Assembly (NCBI GenBank): GCA_031292095.1
Contig: JARLHU010000184.1
Coordinates: 1 to 57,191 of the forward strand
Reading direction: 5' to 3'
DNA from: Desulfosporosinus sp.
GTDB lineage: Bacteria; Bacillota; Desulfitobacteriia; Desulfitobacteriales; Desulfitobacteriaceae
DNA: 57,191 nucleotides
Shown here in pieces: positions 34,386 to 43,048 of the stretch. Position numbers and translations under genes: made by a program. Below the pieces are notes generated by a model. That model ran no database searches. It was not told the DNA's origin and saw nothing but the letters and a program-made list of their open reading frames with translations. Positions within the stretch are counted from its first letter, which is position 1, and every line of letters starts with the position of its first letter.

Positions 34386-36098
34386 TTATTTCATTGCAGA
34401 AAACAACTCTTTTAGCCTCTGCGGCAAGTGTTCCTCTAGACAGAACTCTCCAAGAGCTATACCTAAAGTAACTTTATCCAATTTTTTTGAACCTCCGCTA
34501 TTTAGTTCTCTAAGAATTTTGCTGAATTTTTTGCCGTTTGCAATACAATCATCTTTCAATATTTTTAAGCCTTCTGGATTCCATTTTTCTCCGATTCTTC
34601 CTCCACGAGATTTTACGTAAACATTCCAGCTAGCATAAATTACGTCTGAATCAAATGAATCTTCAAATTCTTTAGTCCCGACGACGAATTTCTGTGTTGG
34701 GTCTAAACCTAATTCATTGATTAAATGTTGTGTAGTTTCGTCCGCATCATTGTCAATTAGAGTAATGATATTATCCTTTGTAATCAATTCTAATAATGCC
34801 CTTGCAAAACCCGGAACATTTTTTATGCCCTTAACGTTCATTACTTTAATCAGACTACTATGTAGATTCATACCAAAAGACCGTTCATAAATAATTGGAA
34901 TAAATCTTTCCTCTGTTTCACCTTCAACTAGGATTATTTTCTTCGCGAAAAAAAGATAGATATTCTCAATACCGATGTTTCGAAGCAAAGTATCTATGTC
35001 GCTATCACTACCAATAGATTTAACAAATGTTGAGTTATTTTTATTTATCAATAACCTAATTTTCTGTGGCTTAGAATAATTAATCAGAAATGGTGAGTGG
35101 GTTGTTATAATCACTTGTTTATTATGAGATATAAATCCCTTGATAGTATCTAATAACTCTAGCTGTGCTTTTACATGTAAATGTGTATCTGGCTCATCTA
35201 GTACATATAAAGGAGTAATCTCTTCGTCTGTTGTATGATAGTCAAGTAAGGCCATGGTTATCCTTCTTTTAGTACCATCACCTTTTTTAGAAAAGAAAAT
35301 CTCTTTATCGTTTTCTAACATTTTAACTTGTACATTAATATTTAAATCCCTTGCGTCAAAATCTGAAGAGACCGCTATTTCTGTTAATGCTGGCATAAAT
35401 TGTTTAATTTTATCCTTAATTCCTTCATTGTTTATATTGTCGGTTATCTCTGAAGCATATGTTGTTAACTTACCTCTAACTACATCTTCTATCGTAATAT
35501 TATCATTAATCACTTCTGTCCAAATATTCTTACGTTTTTCCTTAAAAAAAAGTTCATTTACAAATGAAGAAATATCCTCGAAATCTTTCCCATCTAGGAA
35601 ATATGTTTTTGTAGCAGGAATTTTACTATCAAATTCGACAGGATCATCACCTGTTAACAAAGTTTCAAGTTTTACAATTAAATTAGTTTTTAGAGTAGCT
35701 ATTGAAGAGTTACTTCTATAACTGACTCCAATTGTATCAGCAACGGATTTTAAAATTATTTCTTCAGAACCTGGCCGTTCAACCAGCAACTTGAAATCAT
35801 TCAATTTACTATGCGATAAACTTAAATATGTTTTTGAAATAACAGTATTATTCTCAATAGAATGTTTTAAAGTAAAAACATTCTCGTCTATCTCAGCGAT
35901 TATAATAATTTCAGTTGCTCCATAATAGAAATCACTGGATTCAACTTTTTTGCCTCTGAAAATAACTTTTAAAACGTCTACTAAAGAAGTTTTTCCGGCA
36001 TCGTTTTCACCAACAATTACGGTCATATCTGGCTCAAAACTTACTGTAAAATTATTTTGTAGACACCTGAAGTTACTTACTTTTATACTTTTTAACAA
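34386..36098 (-). CDS. OLD/GajA-like ATPase with TOPRIM nuclease domain
   Basis: The 570-residue protein has an SMC/ABC-type ATPase: Walker A GENDAGKT (30-37), signature region 'KKGDGTKRRI' (271-280), and Walker B YVLDEPDTHLH (298-308) with ITTHSP. A TOPRIM domain follows: VEGETEE (391-397) and LIDNDAD (447-453). OLD-family proteins nick or cut DNA; related members drive Gabija (GajA), PARIS or stand-alone anti-phage defence. No GajB-like helicase is adjacent, so a stand-alone class 1 OLD is the simplest view. It lies downstream of the phosphorothioation operon in the same orientation. Confidence 0.85.
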   Translation of the reverse strand: MLKSIKVSNFRCLQNNFTVSFEPDMTVIVGENDAGKTSLVDVLKVIFRGKKVESSDFYYGATEIIIIAEIDENVFTLKHSIENNTVISKTYLSLSHSKLNDFKLLVERPGSEEIILKSVADTIGVSYRSNSSIATLKTNLIVKLETLLTGDDPVEFDSKIPATKTYFLDGKDFEDISSFVNELFFKEKRKNIWTEVINDNITIEDVVRGKLTTYASEITDNINNEGIKDKIKQFMPALTEIAVSSDFDARDLNINVQVKMLENDKEIFFSKKGDGTKRRITMALLDYHTTDEEITPLYVLDEPDTHLHVKAQLELLDTIKGFISHNKQVIITTHSPFLINYSKPQKIRLLINKNNSTFVKSIGSDSDIDTLLRNIGIENIYLFFAKKIILVEGETEERFIPIIYERSFGMNLHSSLIKVMNVKGIKNVPGFARALLELITKDNIITLIDNDADETTQHLINELGLDPTQKFVVGTKEFEDSFDSDVIYASWNVYVKSRGGRIGEKWNPEGLKILKDDCIANGKKFSKILRELNSGGSKKLDKVTLGIALGEFCLEEHLPQRLKELFSAMK

Positions 36099-36138
36099 GT
36101 GAACACCTTCTCTAAATATATTTCGATATTTTAATTAG

Positions 36139-36477
36139 CTATGACACACTCCCCCAATCCCTCTTAACAAACCACGGTGACTTCCTCGTGTCCCAATTAA
36201 CAATTGTTTCAGGCTGAAATATTTCCTCTAAGGCTTCTATCTTAACCATTTGTTCAGGGTTAATGCTCAGCACATGAGGTTTCTGGTCGCTGTCATAATC
36301 CCAAAAATGAAACCTATCATTTTGGATCTTAGCCCTTCTACTTGGCCCTACATCCAAAGGAGCACAGGTGCGTTGCTGTATCGATTGATCCTCTTTTGAA
36401 TAAAAATGCAAATTGACCTTTTTCCTTTCAGCAATTGCCGCTACAATGATAGACACAGCATTTTGAAAATCCACCAT
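36139..36477 (-). CDS. WYL-domain-like small protein
   Basis: I choose the ATG at 36477, with GAGGGG 5 bases upstream. The 112-residue product begins MVDFQNAVSIIVAAIAERKK and has a pattern like isolated WYL domains: 'VNLHFYSKED', 'RTCAPLDVGPSRRAK', 'DRFHFWDYDSDQKPHVLSIN' and 'VKIEALEEIF'. WYL domains sense nucleic-acid ligands and regulate defence genes. This one has no HTH, so it may be an accessory sensor for the flanking defence genes. The assignment is by pattern and is moderate. Confidence 0.5.
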   Translation of the reverse strand: MVDFQNAVSIIVAAIAERKKVNLHFYSKEDQSIQQRTCAPLDVGPSRRAKIQNDRFHFWDYDSDQKPHVLSINPEQMVKIEALEEIFQPETIVNWDTRKSPWFVKRDWGSVS

Positions 36478-36716
36478 TTTCACCCCTCTATATTTGAATT
36501 CTAATTCCAATTTGGATATTACGGTTTCAGAGAGCCGCCGTACATGGAGGTCACTGAGCTACCGGAGACATGGCTCTCGCAGTCCGGAATTGGCTCAATT
36601 GACTCCAGATTATTCAATTTCTACATTATTTTACTTTTTCGGAGCACACGTAATACAAGATAACCACATTATGTCATAACTTACTTGCGAAGTAAGGGGA
36701 ATCCTGTCCCACGAAT

Positions 36717-36745
36717 AAAAAAAGCCCTCACAGTAATGAGAGCTT
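36717..36745 (-). terminator. Terminator of the phosphorothioation operon
   Basis: On the minus strand AGCTCTCA/TGAGGGCT (one G-U pair) is followed by a run of seven T. It lies about 190 bases after the last gene of the operon. The remaining gap, 36,478-36,932, shows only a CTTACTT-GCG-AAGTAAG hairpin (36680-36696) and an AGAGCC/GGCTCT dyad (36530-36575); no gene is evident. Confidence 0.85.
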
Positions 36746-36932
36746 TCATCTGGATATTTTGTCCAGTTCCTACATCTTAATATAAAAAGCATTGAACCCG
36801 TTAACTTGAGCGAATCCAAACAAGATTTTATAAAAGGCTGTTTACAGGAGCTATACAAACAGTTATATATTCAAATTCCACAAAACCACCTTCAATAGTA
36901 TGCAACAGTTTTACCATGCCACTTTCTTAATT

Positions 36933-37436
36933 TTAATCACCGATGCTAAAATCCTCTTTGTAAAGACTTACGACCTCATACACTTTTTCTAAGTAATCCA
37001 CCTTGGTGGTTGCTCCGTCAGTAAAGTGCTCGTATAGCCATTCAAGACCGCCACGCATAAATTGATGGAACAGCTCTAAATTCTCGTCTGATTTTTTAGG
37101 CTGTTCATCCTGCCTGAAAGCACGATCAATTTTATCATCGCTGGATAACTCTGTTGAGTTATCTGCAAGCATGACAAGCCTAAAAGCAAAATCAAGGTCG
37201 GCCTGATGCCCTATGACTGCATCACCAAAAATTGTATAGCTATCATTTGATTGAGTATCTTCCGGACTTTTTCTATTATACCCAAGCCCGATCAATGGTG
37301 CAGTTTTATAAATTTCGACTGCAGTTCTAACGACAAATGCGCCTTTTGCATTTTTGTCATTAACTTTTGTTTGCGCACTTAAAAATCGTATGTATGTAGC
37401 GTGTTTGCCTTTAAGCAAATATGGCTTATTAAACAT
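36933..37436 (-). CDS. Dnd-associated protein at the end of the operon
   Basis: The 167-residue protein starts MFNKPYLLKGKHATYIRFLSA and continues with 'FVVRTAVEIYKTAPLIGLGYNRK'. From memory this resembles 'Dnd system-associated protein 4' rather than the small DndE. Its start codon abuts the DndD stop. It ends with an acidic segment (YEVVSLYKEDFSIGD). It may replace or partner DndE in the modification complex; the sequence shows no catalytic motif. Confidence 0.6.
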   Translation of the reverse strand: MFNKPYLLKGKHATYIRFLSAQTKVNDKNAKGAFVVRTAVEIYKTAPLIGLGYNRKSPEDTQSNDSYTIFGDAVIGHQADLDFAFRLVMLADNSTELSSDDKIDRAFRQDEQPKKSDENLELFHQFMRGGLEWLYEHFTDGATTKVDYLEKVYEVVSLYKEDFSIGD

Positions 37437-39437
37437 TTACGCATTCCTCCTTATGACAGAATTAGTATCGGAGTTGTTAATCTTCTCAATCGAATATCTG
37501 CATCCGATTTTGTCCTCTAAGGCAGGTCTTGCAAACTCCCAATCCTTCTGCATAACCATTAAAATGACTTGCTCTGCAATTTCAGGAATAATTTTGGAGA
37601 TATTGTTTATATGAATTTCGTCTGCATTAGAGAAAGGGGCATCCATCACAAGAGGATATGCCTCTGTGTTGACAGGAATTTCCTCATCATCTGTGACACC
37701 GTTTCCTTTATGAGCCTTCTGCCTTGCTAGATCCACCAAGCCGGAAATAAAGGAGAAATTTTTAACAGCTTCTAGCCCCTTGCTTTCGTCTGTTTTCACT
37801 TCGTCATTATTCAAAAGTGTCATTAAGACTATTTGATAACGGTCGTTAATGGTAACATGACGTTTTCCGTGGTACATCTTCTCAAAAATGTTGTTTACAC
37901 TTTCCAACAAGCGTTCTTTGACTTCTTTTTCCTGCTTGTCATAGCCAACTTTTAACCATTCATAAACGGCTTTTGCATAGGCGATACATTTTCTCAATCT
38001 CTCATTTTTGTCCGATACGATAGTCAACCGTTCAATAGTTTTTTCAATTTCTGCTATTTCTTTTTCTGTTGCCCCGATATCAGATGTAATCTTCAAAAGC
38101 AGATCTCTCTTGTCTTTTAGAGTTTTCTCGTTTTTTTGGTAGTCTTGCTCAATTTTAGCTACATCAATGTTGCCTTGGATTTTGGCGCTTACATTTTTTA
38201 GTTCATCTGTTTTAGCATCCAGGAAATTTCTGTTGTTACGATAATCGGTATGGTTATCCTTCACCGTTTCGCAAAAACTTTGAGTTTCATTTAAATAACG
38301 CTTAAATGTTTCCTTTGAAGTACGCAGGACAGTACCTAAGTGTTGAGGGGGTAGCAGTCTTTGCTCGTATAAAATGTTTTCTCTTGCGCCCTCGTTTTTG
38401 ATTAAGTCGCAACCGCATATGCATTTTTGCCTATCCAAAATGAAGTCAATAGCAGCGGAACGCATTTCAGGGATACCCTCGCCGTTATCCTTTGCTTCGT
38501 CAATAACCTTCATGGCACGATAAATAAGCGGTGTGGCAAAGAATTTCATTGTTCCTGCGCTAAAATCCTTGACAATACGAGTTTCGTCATTCTCTATATT
38601 CTTGGTGATTTGAGCAATGTCTTTTTCCAGCGAAAGTTTTTTATCCTGATTATGTTTTTCATCCTTATTTGCGAGTATTTGAGCAGATAGTTCCTCTTTT
38701 CTTCTTTCATAATACTCAATATCATCTTTTGCGTCTTTCCGCCTTGTATTGTGTGCATCTAACCTTGTCTGGGCATCGGTCAGGTCATTTTTGAGCTTGT
38801 TATTTTTCTGATCGCTGCCAACATCAAGCTCTTTGCTGAATTTGGCTGTGACGGAGGAAGCTTTGTTGGGATCTAATCTGTCTTTTGCTTCACCGACGAC
38901 ATCTAATCCCATCAGACCTCTGACGGCAGCAACGACGTCACCGCGATTGTTAATATCAGCGATACGTTCACCGTCAAAGAAGAAATAATCTGACAATGCT
39001 TCCGGCAAAATCTTATTAATGGTGTTATCACATTCATATGCGGGGACAGCTTGTTGTTCGCCGTTATCTTCCTTAAACTGAATTTTCAATACAGACTTTT
39101 CCGTCTTGAATTTATCAGCATCAGATTTTGTAGATTTCTGTGTTCTGCGTATCGTAAACTCTCGGTCCTCGTGAATTAAGACAATCTCAACAAATACTTC
39201 TTGGGCAGAAAATAAGTCCATTGATTTTGCTACTTCGATGTTTAGAACATCACGGGTCTTAAAGTTTACCCTTTCATACAGACACCACTCAAAAGCCTGT
39301 ATAAGCGTGGTTTTTCCGCTTGTGTTGACTCCTAAAATAACAGTAACATTCTTCTCTTTGTCGGTTGAAAACAGAATGGGCGGCTGAGCACCTTTATATT
39401 GACGGAAGTTATTAAGCGCGATACTCTTAATTATCAT
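37437..39437 (-). CDS. dndD: DndD-like SMC/RecF-type ATPase
   Basis: The ATG at 39437 has GGAGG 9 bases upstream and overlaps the stop of the 58-residue gene, so I prefer it to the in-frame start at 39458. The 666-residue ATPase has Walker A GVNTSGKT (36-43), 'ALSDYFFFDGERIADINNRG' (a DndD landmark), and long coiled coils around a zinc hook-like 'CICGCDLI'. The end carries 'YPLVMDAPFSNADEIHINNI', the Walker B region. DndD supplies ATPase and DNA-nicking activity for sulfur incorporation into the DNA backbone. Confidence 0.9.
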   Translation of the reverse strand: MIIKSIALNNFRQYKGAQPPILFSTDKEKNVTVILGVNTSGKTTLIQAFEWCLYERVNFKTRDVLNIEVAKSMDLFSAQEVFVEIVLIHEDREFTIRRTQKSTKSDADKFKTEKSVLKIQFKEDNGEQQAVPAYECDNTINKILPEALSDYFFFDGERIADINNRGDVVAAVRGLMGLDVVGEAKDRLDPNKASSVTAKFSKELDVGSDQKNNKLKNDLTDAQTRLDAHNTRRKDAKDDIEYYERRKEELSAQILANKDEKHNQDKKLSLEKDIAQITKNIENDETRIVKDFSAGTMKFFATPLIYRAMKVIDEAKDNGEGIPEMRSAAIDFILDRQKCICGCDLIKNEGARENILYEQRLLPPQHLGTVLRTSKETFKRYLNETQSFCETVKDNHTDYRNNRNFLDAKTDELKNVSAKIQGNIDVAKIEQDYQKNEKTLKDKRDLLLKITSDIGATEKEIAEIEKTIERLTIVSDKNERLRKCIAYAKAVYEWLKVGYDKQEKEVKERLLESVNNIFEKMYHGKRHVTINDRYQIVLMTLLNNDEVKTDESKGLEAVKNFSFISGLVDLARQKAHKGNGVTDDEEIPVNTEAYPLVMDAPFSNADEIHINNISKIIPEIAEQVILMVMQKDWEFARPALEDKIGCRYSIEKINNSDTNSVIRRNA

Positions 39438-39603
39438 TTTTGTCAACCTCCGCTTCAATGAGTTTTCGGATTCGTTCTACCATTTCATTATCCTTATATT
39501 TTTTGGTTTTATGGTTTTCTCTTTCCATTATGTAAATCCGATGCTTTAATATCTTCATGCAATCCTGATTGAGCTCAAGCTTTATTTCATTATTAGATTC
39601 CAT
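39427..39603 (-). CDS. 58-residue protein between helicase and DndD genes
   Basis: A short frame not long enough for usual ORF cut-offs runs from ATG 39603 to TAA 39427. It overlaps the helicase stop by 11 bases and the DndD start by 11 bases. The product starts MESNNEIKLELNQDCMKILK and is strongly charged and helical. Overlaps on both sides argue for true translation. DndE proteins are small and basic and sit next to DndD, so this could be a reduced DndE-like part, but I see no proof. Confidence 0.65.
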   Translation of the reverse strand: MESNNEIKLELNQDCMKILKHRIYIMERENHKTKKYKDNEMVERIRKLIEAEVDKNDN

Positions 39604-41746
39604 AATCTTTACCCCCTATATAGTTTAGCTTATAAAAAGCATCGATTTTTTCCTTCAATTTCGCCACATCAGATGAGTTTTCTGCCAGCCTTGCAAAATC
39701 TTCCATTCTCTCGTATTCACGCCTTATCAAGGAATACTCTTTGTTAAGATTACTATCGCCACACATCGGCTCATCGATATCTCTTGGTAAGGTAATAAAG
39801 TCATATATTCTGGCAAATGGCTTATTAGGTGCTTTTCTCAAAACCCTGCCTCTCCGTTGTATATATTCCTTTGGATTGGTGCTGCTTGCGAGTATAAATG
39901 CTGTTCTAATTCCGGGGATATTAACGCCTTCATCCAAGCATCGAATAGCAATCAAAGCCTGAAGCATATTACCGTCTGCGAAATTTTCCTTTATCATTTC
40001 ACGCTCGGCCACATTTTCTTCGGACGTAAACTTTGAAACCCTCATGTCCAAGTTGTTACCGAGCATATCAACCACTATCTCTATTTGCCGTTTTTCTTCC
40101 TCATCAACCTTACCTTCAACATAGCTGCTGTTTTCAATAGTTGTAGCTCCACAGTAGACTAAGATCTGATTTTCCGTTACATACTGCTTTTTTATGATTT
40201 CATAAAGAGCTTTCAGTTTGTTCCTAGCTCCGGCAATAATCCTTGCTCTTTTTATTAGCAGCATCTCGGCAAGCTTCGGCATAGGCTCGTCTTTTTTTGA
40301 GTTTTGCAATAACTTAATAATCTTCTCGGTAAGTTCAATATAGGCTTCAAGCTCATCTTCATCCAAATAAATCGGAATCGGGTGATAGTAATAGGGCGTA
40401 AGCTTATCTTCTTTGATTGCCCGTGCCAAAGTGTATTCGATACACTTGTTGCCAAAATAATCCTTTAGCTTTTGAGTTCCTTCATTATCGTGGTGTCGTT
40501 CCAAAGTTGCAGACAATGCCAAGCGATACTTAAATACCTCTTTCATGCACTCAAGCTGCTTTTTAGCACCGAAATTGTGCGCTTCATCAACTACTAAGCA
40601 AACATTTCCCTTCAGCTTATTGATCTCTTTTTGCATAACTTCAGTTGCAAAAGTGGCGTTGGTCGTCACAACACAGAAGTTTTGAATGACACCCAGCTTG
40701 AAATCACTAAGCATGGATTTATATTTTTTCTTCCAATCATACCCTGAATAGCAGATAAGAGGTTTAATCCCAAAAGCCTTAATATCTGTTACCCATTGCT
40801 CGACAAGATGCTGATATGGGCAGACAATGAAGATACCAAGATTAGATTTTACTTTTTTACATAAAACCTCTAAAGCGCCTAGAGCAGTATAGGTTTTTCC
40901 CGTTCCTGTGGCCATATCAAAAATACCGCGATATTTTTCAATCTCCCATGAAATCATCGCGTCGATTTGATAATCGTGAAACTTCACATAATCGGGTTTA
41001 CTTATCCAGCAGGTACTTGTTTTCCTTGAAATATAAACATCATCGCCAAATTCTTTCCTGTCTGGGTCTAGTACCAAACCACTGCGATACCGTTTAATAA
41101 TTTCATCTCTCACATTAGGGAAATCCATAGTGACGATATTCGGCTCAACATTATTCCAAATGGCGGTAAACGCATTTTCTTTTGAGGCCACACGGTCTTT
41201 TTCATCAAGCCATGAACAAAATACATCGATAGCTTCATAGTTCATTGTCATAGCCGTAGCCGACTCGTTCATAGAGCCGGAAAAGGCGACCTTGTTGCCC
41301 TCCGAGTCTGCGATAATCCCCATTTTTTCGTGATACATTCCAATTTCGCCATTTTGTTCGGTCAACGCGATTTTTATATCCAGGACGCCATCTGCAATTA
41401 AACTTGCCAAGAGATTGAGACGGTCTTGTTCTATTTCTGTGTTTACTCCATGAAGCTCCCGAAGCAGAGCATTCTCAATAATCTTTTCTCGTAATTCGTA
41501 TCCCTTTTTCATGGCTTGAACATCATCATGGGACAGGTGGGGGGACGCGACAAGCTGGATAGTCCCTCCGTTTTTAACCAATCCTAAGATCCCTTTTGAA
41601 ATCTCAGCAAGAGCAGAGGAGGAGAAAAAGCCTACAGCTCTTTTATATGTCACAGCTTGTTTAAGCAAGGGAATATAGAAATCCTTTGCCACACTATCTA
41701 TTAAGGAACGATATTCGCTTTTTAGCTCTACGTCTTTTAAGCTCAC
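39593..41746 (-). CDS. PLD-nuclease/SF2 helicase fusion
   Basis: A GTG at 41746 with GGGAGG 8 bases upstream is preferred to GTG 41755. Numbering from the longer form, a phospholipase D-type nuclease domain (HEK at 142-145, then SGSMNES at 159-165) occupies residues 1-200. An SF2 helicase follows: Walker A ATGTGKT (282-288), DEAH (390-393), 'ALSATLERHHD', and motif VI YIQRRGRVLR. Such fusions occur in defence islands, including BREX and Dnd variants, as effectors that track or cut unmodified DNA. The only intergenic gap in the operon (130 bases) lies upstream. Confidence 0.87.
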   Translation of the reverse strand: MSLKDVELKSEYRSLIDSVAKDFYIPLLKQAVTYKRAVGFFSSSALAEISKGILGLVKNGGTIQLVASPHLSHDDVQAMKKGYELREKIIENALLRELHGVNTEIEQDRLNLLASLIADGVLDIKIALTEQNGEIGMYHEKMGIIADSEGNKVAFSGSMNESATAMTMNYEAIDVFCSWLDEKDRVASKENAFTAIWNNVEPNIVTMDFPNVRDEIIKRYRSGLVLDPDRKEFGDDVYISRKTSTCWISKPDYVKFHDYQIDAMISWEIEKYRGIFDMATGTGKTYTALGALEVLCKKVKSNLGIFIVCPYQHLVEQWVTDIKAFGIKPLICYSGYDWKKKYKSMLSDFKLGVIQNFCVVTTNATFATEVMQKEINKLKGNVCLVVDEAHNFGAKKQLECMKEVFKYRLALSATLERHHDNEGTQKLKDYFGNKCIEYTLARAIKEDKLTPYYYHPIPIYLDEDELEAYIELTEKIIKLLQNSKKDEPMPKLAEMLLIKRARIIAGARNKLKALYEIIKKQYVTENQILVYCGATTIENSSYVEGKVDEEEKRQIEIVVDMLGNNLDMRVSKFTSEENVAEREMIKENFADGNMLQALIAIRCLDEGVNIPGIRTAFILASSTNPKEYIQRRGRVLRKAPNKPFARIYDFITLPRDIDEPMCGDSNLNKEYSLIRREYERMEDFARLAENSSDVAKLKEKIDAFYKLNYIGGKDYGI

Positions 41747-41887
41747 GGACCCCACCTCCCAAATTCACTTCTTGGAGCTTGAATTCTTTCCTTATTAACC
41801 CGTAAACGTACAACCTTAGTTTTGTTGACAATATTTGAACTAGCACTTACAAAGCTTTCAGATTCGTTTCACTCATAATACTCGCAT

Positions 41888-43048
41888 CTAATCATTATCC
41901 TCGATGTACTCTAATACTTCTTGTAGCTTTTCAAAATCGCTGACATCATTAAAATAGCTTACACTAAACCGAACCGTACCAGAAGGAAACGTGCCCAGAA
42001 ACTCATGAGCATATGGGGCGCAATGCAATCCTGTTCTAACTGCAATATCGTGTTCGTTTAAGATTTGCCCAATACTGTCACTGCTGTAACCATCAAATAC
42101 ACAAGATACTACACCTATGCCTATTTCTTCATCTATCGGACTCACGATTTTAATATTGCCGAAAATCTTTAACACTTCTAACAACCTTTTATGATTTTCC
42201 TTTTCTTTTTCAAAAATTGATTCGATACCAACTTTCTCAATCCATTTTAAGGCTGCATTTAATCCCGAAATTGCCATAATATTCGGACTTGCCACCTCAT
42301 ACCTCTCCGGTATGGTCTCAGGTAGGCTCTGGTTTGCAGAATCTACTCCAGTCCCGCCATATAGCAAAGGCAATGGTTTCACAGCATTTGAGAATATAAA
42401 GCCAGCAACACCCAACGGACCATATAAAGTTTTATGACCGGCAAATACTGCAAAGTCAATAGCCTCACTACTTAAATTGGTGTCTAACAGTCCTGCAGTT
42501 TGACACATATCAATCACATTGATAGCACCATAAGCCTTTGATAAGACACAAATCTTATCAATAGGAGCCACTACACCACATACATTGCTAGCGTGGCTTA
42601 CCACAACTATATTTGGCTTATTCTCTGCAAACTGATATTTGATTTTTTCCAGATCATAAGTGAATGTGTTTTTATCCACCGCCAACGTATAGATGTTCAG
42701 CTTATAAATGCTTTGCAGATGGTTGATTACCCTTGTAACGGAGTTATGTTCAAAAGGCGATATAAAAATATTATAGTAATCACCGATGGATAACCCTTGT
42801 AAAATGATGTTAAGTGCCTCTGTTGCTGTATGAGTAAAGACCACCTTTTTATTGGGACAATGAAACAACTTTAGTAAAAGTGTCCTTGTATCTGTTACAA
42901 GACTACTTGCAATAAGGGCCAGCTTGTGTTGCCCTCTACCCACATTAACTCCACATTCTCGATAAAATTTATCGGTGAATAAATAAACTTCCTCTGGCTT
43001 TGGAAATGTTGTGGCAGCATTATCAAAATAAGCAATTCTATTCATCAT
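41888..43048 (-). CDS. Cysteine desulfurase, DndA role
   Basis: The 386-residue PLP enzyme shows NifS/IscS motifs: YFDNAATTFPKPEEV at the start, THTATEALN, SHASNVCGVVAP, and FAGHKTLYGP with the PLP Lys (206). The C-terminal 'VRTGLHCAPYAHEFLGT' carries the catalytic Cys in its SufS/Csd-like context. In phosphorothioation systems this enzyme takes sulfur from L-cysteine and loads it onto DndC. It starts inside the DndB stop, consistent with coupled translation. Two ATG codons in tandem make the exact start ambiguous by one residue. Confidence 0.92.
   Translation of the reverse strand: MMNRIAYFDNAATTFPKPEEVYLFTDKFYRECGVNVGRGQHKLALIASSLVTDTRTLLLKLFHCPNKKVVFTHTATEALNIILQGLSIGDYYNIFISPFEHNSVTRVINHLQSIYKLNIYTLAVDKNTFTYDLEKIKYQFAENKPNIVVVSHASNVCGVVAPIDKICVLSKAYGAINVIDMCQTAGLLDTNLSSEAIDFAVFAGHKTLYGPLGVAGFIFSNAVKPLPLLYGGTGVDSANQSLPETIPERYEVASPNIMAISGLNAALKWIEKVGIESIFEKEKENHKRLLEVLKIFGNIKIVSPIDEEIGIGVVSCVFDGYSSDSIGQILNEHDIAVRTGLHCAPYAHEFLGTFPSGTVRFSVSYFNDVSDFEKLQEVLEYIEDND

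Noticed and set aside
36631..36858. 75-residue minus-strand ORF
   Set aside because: It spans the operon terminator hairpin and has no ribosome binding site.
41758..41870. Start-less open frame between desulfurase and helicase genes as a gene
   Set aside because: It has no usable start codon and begins right after a stop.
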